From positions 1-64,000 of the forward strand of contig JAFEUB010000898.1 in NCBI GenBank assembly GCA_024529925.1: 64,000 nt of DNA, given 5' to 3'. The notes beneath the pieces are model-generated. The model saw nothing but the letters and a program-made list of their open reading frames with translations. It was not told the origin of the DNA and ran no database searches. This document shows positions 11,831-24,067 of this stretch, piece by piece (the stretch's first letter is position 1; each line of letters starts with the position of its first letter). The position numbers and the translations under genes were made by a program. Source of the DNA: Ophthalmolycus amberensis. Its lineage: Eukaryota > Chordata > Actinopteri > Perciformes > Zoarcidae.

Positions 11831-14800
11831 TTACTTTCTGCTCTGTTTCACCAGTTGTTCCACCTCCTTCATGAAGCGCAGGCAGAGCTCATCCTGCCAC
11901 GGCAGGGCGACGCACTGCACCGCCACGGGCAGACCCTCGCCTCCAGTGACAGCCTTAAACACAAACACAACAGCCAGTCAGTCAACAGTCAGCAAACCAC
12001 AAGCACCACAGTCTTCTGCCTCCACCTGCTGACCAGCTGTGGAACTACTGTTATAAGAGAGACTGAAGTTCAGGGGCGGGGCCAGAAGGGTGGCATGAGG
12101 CCCTTTACTCACTATCTGTCCATGGCTGTAGGATGCTAGGAGTTACAAACAGCAGCAATCTACTGATACAATTTCAAATTTGAATATCTAAAGTTTTTTA
12201 TCGCCATTAATTCACAACACTGAAAAATAATCTACAGTTTACAATTGCCAAGAAGAACATGTGAGTCTTGAGCTCTACTTTACTTTAAAGACATATAAAG
12301 CTGACAAGCTGAAATGTTTATGCTTGTTTCTGCCCCCGTGTGTTCAACAATGTGGGGTTTGTTTTGGTGAATGTAAATGAATGAGACACCGCCAGTAAAC
12401 ACAAATGTGTTATTGAAGGAATAGTGTGTAACATTTAGGGGGATTTATTGGCAGAAATAGAATACCGTAGCCCAGAATGGACAAATCAAACACTGGCTCT
12501 AGACAGTGCCATAATGATCGTCTGTCTGAAACACAGGACAGCTTCCAGAAAACTAAACAAAAAGTTTCCCAATGATAGTATTTTTTTAGGGCCGTATTAT
12601 ACAAACTACCGTATTACATCATTTGGTATCAGGGATCTCTCGCTGACACGTGTTTCTTACCTGTTTGAACAGCTCGTCCCAGTGGTCCTGATGAAAGCCC
12701 TTATAGTGCCTGAGTTCCTCCTCATCCTCTGCCGTCACCGTGGAAACAGGAACAACGCCGGCGGGAAAGGTGAGGAGATTGTAAAGCATCGTGTAAGAGA
12801 GAACACCTGGACGGACAGAGAATAGCAACAGGTTGTTCAGCGTCTCACACTGGGTACTGATCTGTACACTAATCGTGAGTATGATGCAGGCAGACTGCTC
12901 CCTGGCTCTTTGGTAATTACAGCCATCCACAATTTGCAGAAACTATCAGCCAAGACAAAACATCTCTAACCAATACTAATAAAATATCGTAAACGGATGG
13001 ATAGATGAATGACACTATTATATCTCAGACTTCTCTCAAACCTCAAACCACACATAACTATTCAGGTCACCGTACCGGCAAGCTTGCAGCAGTATAAGAA
13101 GTTGAAGGCTGGTCCGATCACCGGGCACAGCAGCACGTCGATGTTGAGTCTTCTCCACTCTGCTATCGTTTCCTGAATGTAGTCCTTATGAAAAACACAA
13201 GAGAATTCAATGTCCCCAACGGATGCACTCGTTCACGCGTAAGCATCGTGAGCTGACAACTAACAGTACCTCGACAGCAGCGTGCTGCTTCCACAGCTCC
13301 GGAACAGATCTAAAAACAAACAAGGCACAGAAGGAATCAGTATGTTTGTGCATTGCATGCAACGTGTGAGCAACAAAACCAGAATTACTTTCTCACCCAA
13401 CTCCACAGATTGACTTAAAGGCTGCAGAGCCACGAGGAGACTGCCAAAGACAAGACATAAGTCATATGTGTAATATAAACAATAAGTGTTAAATCACACA
13501 GCAACTGTTTTATCAAATAACTGCCAAGGAAATATTCAAATCAATATCGTACTCGCTGAGGAAGGATTATATTTTCTTTCGTCTGTATTTATGCATGTCT
13601 GTCACAGAAGGAGGGAACTCACCACGGGCTTGAGGAGGAATGAGAGAGTTTTCTTCAACCACGTAGGAAGATAGTACGGCATAACCTGTGGTCCGAGACA
13701 GGGGTCCAAAGGGCCCCCCTCCCTAAAATAGAAACAATAAGGGATCATTGGCACACAGCAGAACACTCTGTTCAAAGTGAGTATAATATGGTCAAAACAT
13801 TTCACTCAAAGTACGTGGTGCCGGAGATCAGACATTAGACATTTTGTACACATTTAATAAACTAAGTGTTCCCGCGGCTTCACGAGGCCTCTCGCAATTA
13901 TTACACGACCGCCTTGTCACAAGTATTTGAGATGACTGCGATCATTTTTCACTTCAATTACACACAATTATCAAATTAATTCGGTAGTTAACAAGGACTA
14001 CACTGATTAAATAACTGGCATCTTAAAGGGAACTTCAACTCACAGTTTTTGAAGAAGGCTGGTGGCTCCGTCTGCTAGGACACCCTTCAGAAAAAGTTCA
14101 TGTACAGCGTAATCGATCTTCAGAGGGCTGTAGGGCACCAACTACAGGCCCAAAAAACAGAGGGAAAGAAGTAACTATTAAAAATAAAAGCTCACATCAC
14201 ATATTGTATGTGGCCGTAGATCATAGAGTGCGTGTCTTACAGTGTGCCCTGCTTGCTCTAACAGAGCTTTGACCTCTCTGATGCCTCGGGCCATGCATGG
14301 AGACGGTTGTGTGTAGCCGTCGTTTTCTAGGTAACCGATCCTAAGAGGTTTGGAGCTCTGGTATATCTGAGGGCGAGACATTTTCATTCGGTCAGATCAG
14401 TAGGGGGACATCTGAGTGGAAACACGCAAAAGTAGTTTCATTTTTGGTACATAACTAGTCAATATTTGTGCAAAGGAAGCTTTTTTTGTCTATTTTAAGG
14501 CTTTAACTTAGTTCACCTTAACTAGGTTAATGAAGGCACGGTAAAGGAATGGGTGAACTGCTACTGACAATGAACTATAGGTTAACTTTGTGAGCTTAAA
14601 CGAGCCTAAGGTTTATCTGCTCATGGTCCTTTTAAATCCAATTTGTTAGGGTCAGCGTGTCCACAAATTCAGCACTTTGTTTGCTGTTTTCTTTTTTTTA
14701 AATCATGATGAAAATCAATACAAACATGGATAATAATGTGCCTTTATGTTGCCCCGGCACATGTAGGTGAATCCAACTCATTATAGTGCACAGAGTGAAC

Positions 14801-17800
14801 ATTTTGCAAACAGGCTGTAAAAAAAGTGGCGTTTTCACCATTTCCTTTTCCTCACTCTTTGTAAGACGAGACAACATTATGAAGCACACAAACTTCTCCG
14901 GTAGCTAGAAAGTAAACAGAAAACTGGTATAATAAGCTCACAGCTGTCAAAAAGGAAATGCATCTATGATCTCAAAGTCGCCACTGTACATCCATAAAGT
15001 GATCCGTGTTAGGCCTAGCTTAGCACAAGAGCAGCCGCCACCTTTCTGGGGAGATTTTCCTCAAGACCTTTGAACCTCTCTGCAGTGACTTGTTCCCATT
15101 CAGCCACATGAACATTAGCGATTAGGTTTGTGATAAGGTTCCTCAACGTGTTTGCTGGGGTTGAGGTCAGGGCTGGGGCTGAACGATTTTGAAAAACAAA
15201 TATCTAATTGCGATTACTTTGACTGATGTATAACAATTTTACCCTTTGAGGGAATGATCATTTTTACGTCATTATTCACACTTTCATTTAAAATAATATT
15301 CAAATGATTATGGTGGGGAAAAAACATGTTCTCTTCAGCCTGTACAATATGTGTAGACCAGGATATCTCTGCAGCATGACAATATTTAATTTAAAATGAT
15401 ATTTTGACACATTTTGCCATTAGCAACTATTTTCCGATTTAAAAATTGCAGGAGGCAACATTGTGATTTCGATATGATTTCAATTCATTGTGCAGCCCTG
15501 GTCAGGGCTCTGTGCAGGCCAGGTGAGTTCTTTCACAGCAAACTTGAGAAAACATCTCAATATGTACACAACTTTGCACACAGGGGCATTGTGATGTTGA
15601 GATGGGATGTTGGACGCAGCCCAATCTCACCTGCAGCCTGTTCAGCATGCAGTAGCAGGACTCCTCACCGGTACCAGGAAGAGAGAACATATCTTCCCTG
15701 CTCCGTCCTCTCTGCAGTGGCTGTCAGTGAAGTGAACTGAATCGATTTTAGGATTCTTTTTGAAGAACTGCATGGACTGGCACCAGGCTCATCTCTGATA
15801 TGCTCAACCTTTTACTCCGCCTCCCGACCCCGCCGATCTGATAACCAATCACTGCTCTCCACTCCACGCAGCCAAAACCAAAAGGTGATCAAGCATTTCC
15901 AGTTGTTGGCTCTAAATTGTGGAATAGTTTTCCACTAATAATGATCTGTATTTGGTATGTTCCCTCTTCATTAATACCTTTAAAACACATTTTTCTTTAC
16001 CTTATTAATTATGATCATGTTTGTGCAATACTTTTGTGATTTTATCAAGATATGCTTGTACCAATTTACTTAGATTCTCCTATTTATGTCTATATTTGAT
16101 CATTCCTGTTTTTACATTTGATCTTTTGGAAAATACACTTATTTGCTTTCTTGCCACGAGAGAGATGAGAAGATTGATATTTCTCTTAATTGTGTGCAAA
16201 TGGTAAATATGTAGCTGAAGCCAGGAGCTAGTTAGCATAGAGATTAAAAAGCAGCTTGCTTGGCTTTGTCAATCGGTAACAAAGTCCTACCAACGTGTAA
16301 AAGCAACAATTTGCCATTTTACAGACGGTTATGTGCCAGACTTTTTCTTGGCTCAGAAACAGCTACAGGACACAGCCTGGTGCATTATCCCTCTGAAAAC
16401 ATTTAGGTTTTATTTGTAGTGGACAGACCTGCATATTGAAAGGAACGGGTGGAACAGTGGGGTCCAAAGAAAACATGTGGTCACAGAGCAGCGCCTGCAT
16501 ACCCAGAGCCAGACTGTCCACGTCCCTCGCCATGGGTCCGGGAGACGACGGCACTAATTTCATGGGAAACAAATGAGTTAACCAAGTTTTTCAGACATCA
16601 CATGAAGTAAGTAGGCAACGATGATACACCTGTAACTTACCCGATTTCTGCCCTCGATAAATGGGACTCAAACCCACTGTACTGACGAGACACAAAAAAA
16701 TACATCATCTAAAACAAAGCAATTAAAATGTAGCACAAAATGTTGTGACTGTGCAGTGATTACCCAAATTACTGACTGAAGCGGAAGACGCTCACCTTAA
16801 CCGACCCGCTGTTGGCTTTAAGCCACAGATCCCACAAAATGAAGCGGGAATGCGGATGCTTCCCCCCGCATCACTGCCGAAACCAAGCACGGAGCCTCCT
16901 CCCCCGATGAGGGCCCCCTCCCCACCGGAGGAGCCTCCGGAGGTCTTCTGGAGGTTGTGGGGGTTCACGGTCTGCCCATAGATGGGGTTACCGCAGTCGT
17001 AACTAAGAAATAAACAATACAAAAACAGATAAGCAACGACTATCACGACATGAAAAACTAATTTAATTGCGCACTCTATTATCTTGCGATAGCTTGTTTG
17101 ATTATTTACTTTAACAGGGCTTGGGGCAAGTTGGTTTTCACAAAGGGAATAGCTCCTTGTCTCTTCAGAACTTCCACTATCACGCTGTCCTTCTGGGCCG
17201 GCCGGTCCAGATTAACGATGACGCCGCAAGTAGAGTCATGATTCTGGTGTTAAATAAACACAGGTAATAAATAAACACAAAATATATGAAACAAACTACA
17301 ATATAATAAATGATAGGATACAGAAAGATATAACAAAATGGTCAACGCTAGTATTGGATTTTAGTTCAAGAATTGAGGTGGTGAAAATGAATGTACTGCC
17401 AAGGTTGCTGTACCTCTTCTTATCACTACCAGTCAGAATCCCAGAATCTCAATTTACAGCATGGGACAAACAGATATCCCAGTTTATCTGGGCAGGAGGA
17501 AGGCCAAGGGTCAAATTGAAGACACTCCAAATTGACAAGGAAAACGGAGGCCTAGCACTGCCACATCTCAGAGAATACTCCTACGCGGCTCAATTGAGAT
17601 ATGTAGTTTATTGGTGCTCCCCGGAGTATCAAGCTGGATGGAAACACATTGAGCTAAATTTGGGTCAATATCAACCTCAGGCCAGGCGGAGAAGAATATA
17701 CAGACCAAAAGGGAGAAAATTCCATTTTAGAAGAATCACTGAAAATTTGGAATGAGACAGTCAAAAAATACAAACAGGAAGGAGACAGTAAACTTCTGAT

Positions 17801-20800
17801 TTGGCCTTCTCAGACCCCAGGTTTAGACCTGGACAGATAGATAATACATAAAACATAAACAATTGGGTAAAGAGCAGCCATGCTGGAGACAGTGTGGGCA
17901 GATGAATGCCAATCACTCACATATTTTCTGGTCATGTATAAAAATACAAACATTCTGGGACAGAGTCATTCAGGCTCTGGAGGAGATTCTAAGCTACAAG
18001 ATTCCCAGAGACACCTGGATTGATACCCGGGATTGATACCTGCCGACATAATTCAAAAGAAGGTCATCTACCTCTTTAAAATCCTGATACTCGCAAGGCC
18101 ATCACAAGGCCATCACAAGGCCATCACAAGGAGCTGGTTGAAAAGTGACGCTCCAAGTCCAGGACAGTGGCTGGACATTGTGGAGGAAATATACAAAAAT
18201 TGACTCTTCTAAGGATCAAAGCAGGGATCCATGATCAACGTTGGGGAAAATGGACTGTATACAAGGGAAAGGATGGGTAGTGTTCTCAGGTGATCTGAAA
18301 AGAATGGATCAAAGGTTGTAAAGAGTGAATGGTGACCCCCTTTTACTTTACTTTTATTTATTTTTTACTTTTACGTCTATTTTTCTTTTTGTCATTGAGG
18401 ATGTTTTGTCTTGATTTTTGTTCAGTGAAACAGCAACTGGAAAAAAAAGTAAAAAAATAATAAAATAAACACAGGTAAAGTAAATACATAAACCAGTCTG
18501 TCTGTCCCAAACCAGAACAACAAGTCCAGAACTGCTGCCACATTGTCACCGATGTTTACCGATACGCGACATTTAGACAGAAAATGGCTCACGTTTTAAC
18601 CCGTCTGCCATAGTAATTCCTAATCCCATTGCTCATTAACACACCATGTACTCTGGACAAATGCAGGTCAACCATGAGTTCGGTCAGAAAGAATATATTT
18701 TTGTATGCTTAGGCCTGTAGTTTATTTTTCACATATCCTGCCATTTACTCCTCTCTCACGAATCCTCACTCATAATTTCCTTGCTGTCGCTGTTTGGGGC
18801 TATCAGCCACGTTATCAGCTGTTCTCATCAGCTGGTCATTCTCATCTTGACGCCCCTCGATTAAGCGCCAAATACTTTCTATCAAGACTTGAACATCACA
18901 TCATCTGTTGTAACACACAATTTTCTTTTCCTTATTCACTTGTCTCTCCTGATTGAAATGTATTTATGTTGATGTAAATGTATCTGTCTTCTAGAGGCGC
19001 ACATAATGCTACCATGTAAACAAATTTACCCTTCAGGATCAAAAAAATGTTTCTATCCATCTACCTAAAAGTGCAGGCATGAAAACAACTACTAAATACC
19101 TTGTATCCGTAGTTTTCTTTGATGCTAACTGGAACTCCATACAACAGGCCTTTCCTTCTTGGGAGCAACAGTTTTCAGCTGATCAAAGCTCTCCAGCAAG
19201 ATCCCTGTGCAGCAGTTCAGATCTTTGTTTACATCCAGAGTCTGTGGGAAAAGAAACAAAAAACAGCAGAGACGGGTTCGTATGAATGTCTTTCCTCCAA
19301 AAGCCGGTTTTGTAGAACATGAAAATCAAGTAAGCAATGTGCAAGCAAGTGGATCAATATTTACTTGGTAACTATGAGACGTAAGTCCCTTTGTACTGTA
19401 GGGTTAATGATTCATTCATTTCTGTGATGAGAACCTTAAATTATGACACTGCTCTTTATATCTTTATCAGTGGAGGGCCGTCAGGGCCTGCTCTGCTGGC
19501 CTAGACAGAATCACAAAGTTATAGCTATTTTATAATTTTTCATAAATACACTACATGTATTATAATTTTTTTTCCCCATTATCTTAATTTTCTCATTGCA
19601 CAGCTACCTGTCTTCCTCACTTGCTCTGCTTCCAGTGCAGCTTGTTTTAAGTAGAGCTTTTATCCAATCAGATCTCACCTCTGTGTCTATAGGTAAGAAG
19701 AGAGGCCTGCAGACTCACAAGTGCATCCATGTGCAGTTTAAGTGAATGGGGACGATATTGTTGATTGTCATAGTGTTCAACCAATCACATCTTTAGTTTG
19801 ACATGTTGGGCGTATTCTTTGACGTGTCAGAGCCTGCTAGCTGGCCTACAAGTACGTGATTGGTCAGTGGGCTAGCGTGACATGTTGGGCGGTGACAATC
19901 CCAATATCTGCTGCCTCTGTCGAGCGGACATTTTCAGCCCTCAAACGCATTAAAACCTATTAAAGAAATACAACTGGGGAGGCTCGACTGTCTTCACTGG
20001 CGTCCCTGAATCGAGAAGGACTTCTTACTGGAACTAAAACACACGGATGTACTGAACAAGCGTGGGATTAAACTCTTTGTCAACAAAGAAAGGAGGATGG
20101 ACTTTGTCTATTAGTGAACAACAGCTTTGGTAAGTGAACTGCTTTTGTTTTTACATCTGCAGTAGCTTTAAGATGCTTGTTTGTATAATATTATTTGTAC
20201 AACTTGTTTTTATGAAGATGGATTTTTGTTTGGTTTTATATGTGATAGGAACTATTGTTACGTCCAATGTTGCGCTGGGGACATATTTAGCCGGTGCCAG
20301 TGTTGCCAACTTGGCGACTTTCTCGCTAAATCTGGCGACTTTCCAAACCCTCATGGAGACTTTTTTTTGTCAAAAGCTACTAGTGACACATCTAGCGACT
20401 TGTTCTGGTGTTGTTGGAGACTTTTCTGGTGTTTTGACTCGGACGTCAAAGCGCGTACCGTTCTGCACTGTCGTCAACGAGCAGCGGGTGCTGCCGTGAG
20501 CCGCCCCAAAGCAATCACAGGCGGGTACTCTCACAGCAGCCTCGCGCAGCAGTCCCAGCTGCAGTCAGAGACGAGAGGAGACGCACTCTCTGCGTATTCA
20601 TGCATCTGCACTTCGTGTATTTATAGGTGTTGAGCTTCCATTTTTACACAAAACAAATAATAACCGTAGCTGTGTTTCAGCTGCAGGACAGCAGTGAAGG
20701 CCCAGGTATGAAATGCACGGCCCGTGTTATGGAATATTTCTATAAATATTCGGGAGAAGAGTGTTAAAGTGTTATCAAATCAATGTCAAATGAAACAGAG

Positions 20801-22645
20801 TCTGGATGAATGATCAAAGTTATAATAGTCAATTTATTTGCTTGCAAGCAAATGAGAGAGCAGTTCTCAACAGACACGTATCGCAGAGCCCTGTGAGGAG
20901 TACCCTAAAATCATCTTCATGCATGCTACCTTTATACCCACAGACAAGAGAAAACAGCTGAACCAGGCAAAGGGGAAGAATGATGGGAGAATGACATTTG
21001 TGTAAACTGTACAATGTCTGGAATATTCTCTGCAATAGCAAAAGTAGGCCTGGTTCTATGTCGAGGCCATACATGGCCTCCAAATGTCTCCTCCTGTACT
21101 CTTTGACCGATGTGAATGTATATGTTTATGTGGAGTTTTATGTTAGACCTATGTGAATGTTTATGTTAATGGGGAGGTTTATGTTAGACCTATGTGAATG
21201 TTTATGTTCATGGGGAGGTTTATGTTAAAGCAGGCGCTGTCCGTCTGATGAGAACTAAGCAGAGAACAGAATAAAAACATTTTTTCCCATTACAATCGCC
21301 ACTGATCTTTATGTACATGATTGTTCTGCGATGGTATGTGAATAATGATTGGTGTTATTTGGGTTTGAACCTTTTCCATGTAGGAGTAAAACACGTCCTC
21401 GGGGCTCAGCAAGCCTTCCTGCAGGTTATTTGTCAACTCAGACAGAGACATCGACAAGATGAGAGCAGCGTCGGTCCCTGGATGCTGGAGGACACACACA
21501 CACAGTTACACACACACACGCACACAATTACATACACAGTAACAAATGTGTGGGAAATGAATTCACACACGCAATAATTATTTTTCAAAATTAGCTGAAA
21601 GTTCTGCACAGATGAAAAACACGGAAGCAACAAATACTATTTCGATAAAATGGAAAGAGTGACAGTAGTCAAATCTCAAAACGGTGTAAAATCCAAAAGG
21701 AAACAAAAGTAAATGTGGACAAAACCGTGGAAATGTGGATTTTTTAAGAATTTTGTTTCTTTCGTGTTATATGTCTTCGTTCTTTTTTTTCTTCAGTTAA
21801 ACACTTAGTAAAAATGTATAAATGTGGCAGGATGAACTGAACAAGTGACAAAACTGATAACTTGTATTACCAATAATGACCAGACCAGCAAGTATAACAA
21901 CAAGAACAGCAAAGCATCATCTATTAAAAGCAAAATAGTATTGGTGAGCGCCACCTGCTATGTCAAATAAAAAACAAATGTCATGAGAAGATATGGCAGA
22001 TGCATATAATAACATTCCCCAAAGCTCGCAAGCGTGTTGACAACAAATGAAGTCATTTGTCATTCACGTCAAACACTGATGAACGTATAGGTCTGAATTA
22101 AAAGGACGTTCTTTAAAAGTGTATTATAACTTCCCATCTGTTGAGCATATTCCTTATATGGGTAGCAAAGCCATGCTGAGTGGCCTGTGCAGTGATGTCA
22201 CGTGGGAGGATGTGTGCCTGTGTGCACTGGGGTGCTGTTGTGCGCATGTGCATAATAAACGGTCGTGAGTGTGTTCCCAGACCAAAGAAACAATGGCGGT
22301 CTGTTCTTTTTCTCCCGTGAATGCTAGCTACTAGGAGCTACTAGCTAACCACTTTGGTGACTGCAACAACGTAGATAGCTGCAGGAATGTCTAGCGCTAC
22401 ACCATCCAAACAATTGTCCCAACTCTCACCGACGTCTTGTACTGCAGCACCGCCTGCTCGGCTCGCTGCAGGCTGTCGGCTCTCCGGTTTCTGGCTCTCT
22501 GGATCTTGTCCTTCACCTCTTGGTGTCTGCAGACCTTCTGCACCAGCAGCACCAGAGCTCCAGCCCCGCACGCCGCACCCGTCAGCAGTGCCGCTGTCCA
22601 GTTGTCAAGCTTCATTTCCCGCAGAAACTGTTTCACGTTCTCCAT
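11831..22645 (-). CDS. faah: Fatty-acid amide hydrolase, tandem copy B: all 15 exons but frameshifted in exon 3 (pseudogene or sequence error)
   Basis: Exons 5'-3': 22430-22645, 21371-21484, 19100-19241, 17110-17243, 16796-17002, 16641-16681, 16429-16553, 14241-14366, 14044-14141, 13623-13722, 13397-13440, 13270-13309, 13076-13184, 12661-12806, 11831-11953. Apart from exon 3, every exon has the same length and phase as copy A. The undisrupted frame would be 587 codons (human FAAH is 579). Exon 3 is 142 instead of 141 bases: an extra C at about 19149-19150 shifts the frame and puts a TAG at 19137-19135, leaving about 148 residues and removing the amidase core. The last exon encodes GLPVAVQCVALPWQDELCLR and ends KQSRK-stop, as expected for FAAH. 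Private insertions are an L1, two solo LTRs and a Tc1 relic with a nested MITE. Confidence 0.9.
15005..15640 (-). mobile_element. Tc1/mariner transposase relic, FAAH-B intron 7
   Basis: Minus-strand translation in shifted frames gives QHHNAPVCK, LTWPAQSPD and AEWEQVTAERFKGLEENLPR, matching the DD34E catalytic region and C-terminus of Tc1-like transposases. Frames are broken, and the relic is split by the MITE at 15175-15500 inside the SPDLNP motif. It is absent from copy A. Confidence 0.75.
15175..15500. mobile_element. MITE-like element nested in the Tc1 relic
   Basis: 326 bases between two copies of GTCAGGGCT (15166-15174 and 15501-15509), an 8-10 base target duplication. Its ends resemble each other in inverted orientation (GGGGCTGAACGATTTTG and CAATTCATTGTGCAGCCC). 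The length of the duplication suggests a hAT-type non-autonomous element. Confidence 0.65.
15740..16110 (+). mobile_element. LINE 3' fragment (L2/CR1-type) in FAAH-B intron 7
   Basis: Counterpart of 3683-4015 but extending further 5'. Frames at about 15650-15900 read GTRKREHIS and ILFEELHGLAPGSSL, typical of the region just before the end of a LINE reverse transcriptase. It is degenerate. Confidence 0.6.
16120..16340. repeat. Teleost interspersed repeat, FAAH-B intron 7
   Basis: Second copy of the repeat at 4025-4240, nearly identical because it was carried along by the gene duplication. Confidence 0.5.
17268..18462 (+). mobile_element. 5'-truncated L1-type LINE, FAAH-B intron 4 only
   Basis: The open stretch 17354-17755 contains VVKMNVLPRLLYLFLSLPV, FIWAGGRPRVKLKTLQI and GGLALPHLREYSYAAQLRY, the classic C-terminal part of L1 ORF2. 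A downstream frame gives HIFWSCIKIQTFW. It ends in an A-rich tail and is bounded by a perfect 16-base target duplication AAATAAACACAGGTAA (17252-17267 and 18463-18478). Copy A has a single copy of that site. The ORF is truncated and frameshifted, so it is inactive. Confidence 0.9.
19468..21304. mobile_element. hAT remnant in FAAH-B intron 2, interrupted by a solo LTR
   Basis: Same insertion as 5938-7198, with the same ATCTTTAT duplication (19460-19467 and 21305-21312). It is interrupted by the LTR at 20725-21294 twelve bases from its right end. Confidence 0.9.
20725..21294 (+). mobile_element. Solo LTR nested in the hAT of FAAH-B intron 2
   Basis: Begins TGTTATGG, ends CCATTACA, with a poly(A) signal GAATAAAAAC about 20 bases before the end, as in an LTR read left to right. 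Related to 11234-11703 over its 5' part. The flanks do not give a clean 4-6 base duplication. It contains about two units of a 50-base repeat with TTTATGTTAGACCTATGTGA (21130-21225). Confidence 0.75.
22139..22401 (+). mobile_element. Short solo LTR in FAAH-B intron 1
   Basis: 263 bases starting TGTTGAGCAT and ending GCGCTACA, flanked by a perfect 5-base duplication CCATC (22134-22138 and 22402-22406). Contains AATAAA at about 22254. Copy A has the uninterrupted site at about 9271-9280. The right edge lies only 29 bases from the exon 1 boundary at 22430. Confidence 0.85.
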
Positions 22646-22849
22646 GATTTGTGTGTCTTCGACAATGATCAGTCGGCTAACTGAAGCTAAAACAAACAGG
22701 CTGGAGCTTTTAAATCATCAGCGCGATAAAGTCAACAAATGGGTGCGGTTTATTGGTTAACGTTACATAGTGGAGGTCACCTCGACACGCTCATCAGTTC
22801 CCTCAAATTACCGACCGGGAGGAACCCGGATTGAAGGTTTAGAGTTCGA

Positions 22850-23208
22850 GATGTTCAGTTGCAAGGTAGAGGGCGCCAGTGCTGCTTCAAGTGAGACATT
22901 TTATCTAAACAATACAATAAAAGAATAATCAAGAAAATAATTCTAAAATGCTCAAAATTCCTCAGCTGGCAGACCAGTGTATGCAGGAGGATTCATCTCT
23001 TAATTTTTTATAAATCCCTTTTTTTTTTAAAGTCAGGGGTGAGTAGGTTTACAGGCCACACTTTATTCAGTCACTCGTTTCACATTTTATTTGACAGTAA
23101 AGTTTAAGACCCTTCTGGAGTTCATGTTGAGGTCAGGCTACAAAGTCTAACCAGACGCAAGACAAATGGCCCTGTTTCACCGACAGACAGCAACACTTGG
23201 ATCGATTG
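22850..23208 (-). other. Duplicated upstream block with poly(A) signals (FAAH-B side)
   Basis: Counterpart of 9720-10074, with the same two minus-strand AATAAA motifs. The duplication ends at 23208. Nothing convincing was seen in the remaining sequence up to the UQCRH 3' end (23209-23959), apart from poly-T and AT-rich stretches. Confidence 0.35.
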
Positions 23209-23959
23209 CATTTATTTTTAAAGTTAAGTGAAGCATCTCCAGATTCCAGTGACACTTTTTCAGAACAAATTAAATGTTGCATCTTTTTTAATACTTTAAA
23301 AAGCTTCCCTTCTTGGTTGTCCTTGTGTTATAATCACATCCACGACATTTACAGATTAAGTTCTTTTTTTTTTTTTTTTAAACTGGCTAAAATATATGAT
23401 GAGGCATTCATAGCAAAAAGTCCATACAACTTAAAATAAACTTTGTCTTTTGGAATGTAAGAGCCATATTAGACTTACGGTAATAAGATGTGTTAAGTGA
23501 TTTATATATTTTTTTAAATGTTAAAATGCTCCTTTAGTTGCGCTACTGACTACATCACAGCCAATAGCCCTCTGTTGAGGTTAATCAGTCTGCGGAGCAA
23601 GATAGTTTTTTGATCGTGGTGCCAACATTGTTTAGAGTTGAGCACAGAATGTTCTTGCAACTTTATTTTTGTTGAGTAAACCTTTTTAAATGGAGTTACT
23701 GCCTCTGAAGAATCATTACGTGTCAAGCTTATTGCCAACACAGACTAACGGTAGTGGTAATGTGGATTATCGGACGGAGGGAAGATTGATGCTACAGGGA
23801 ATCCGTTTATCGAGGTTCAGCTCGACACATTATTTACCAACTTGTATTGATATATAGAGTCATAAAACAAACTTGTGACACCAGGTAAGGTTTTCAAGCC
23901 ATCCACTTTAATGAAATATTGACTTGTTAAATACTTATACAGATACAGTAATGTATACA

Positions 23960-23965
23960 TTTAAT
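23960..23965 (-). terminator. Probable UQCRH poly(A) signal (ATTAAA)
   Basis: First ATTAAA/AATAAA hexamer on the minus strand after the UQCRH stop, about 100 bases downstream. This fits the short 3' UTR usual for this gene. Confidence 0.5.
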
Positions 23966-24067
23966 GTTACAACATACAGCAGATCCACATATGGATGTAT
24001 TTAAAACAATGTCCTCATAATATTTGAAGAATGTCATAAGCCAGTTGTGCAACCATCAGGGAGGACT

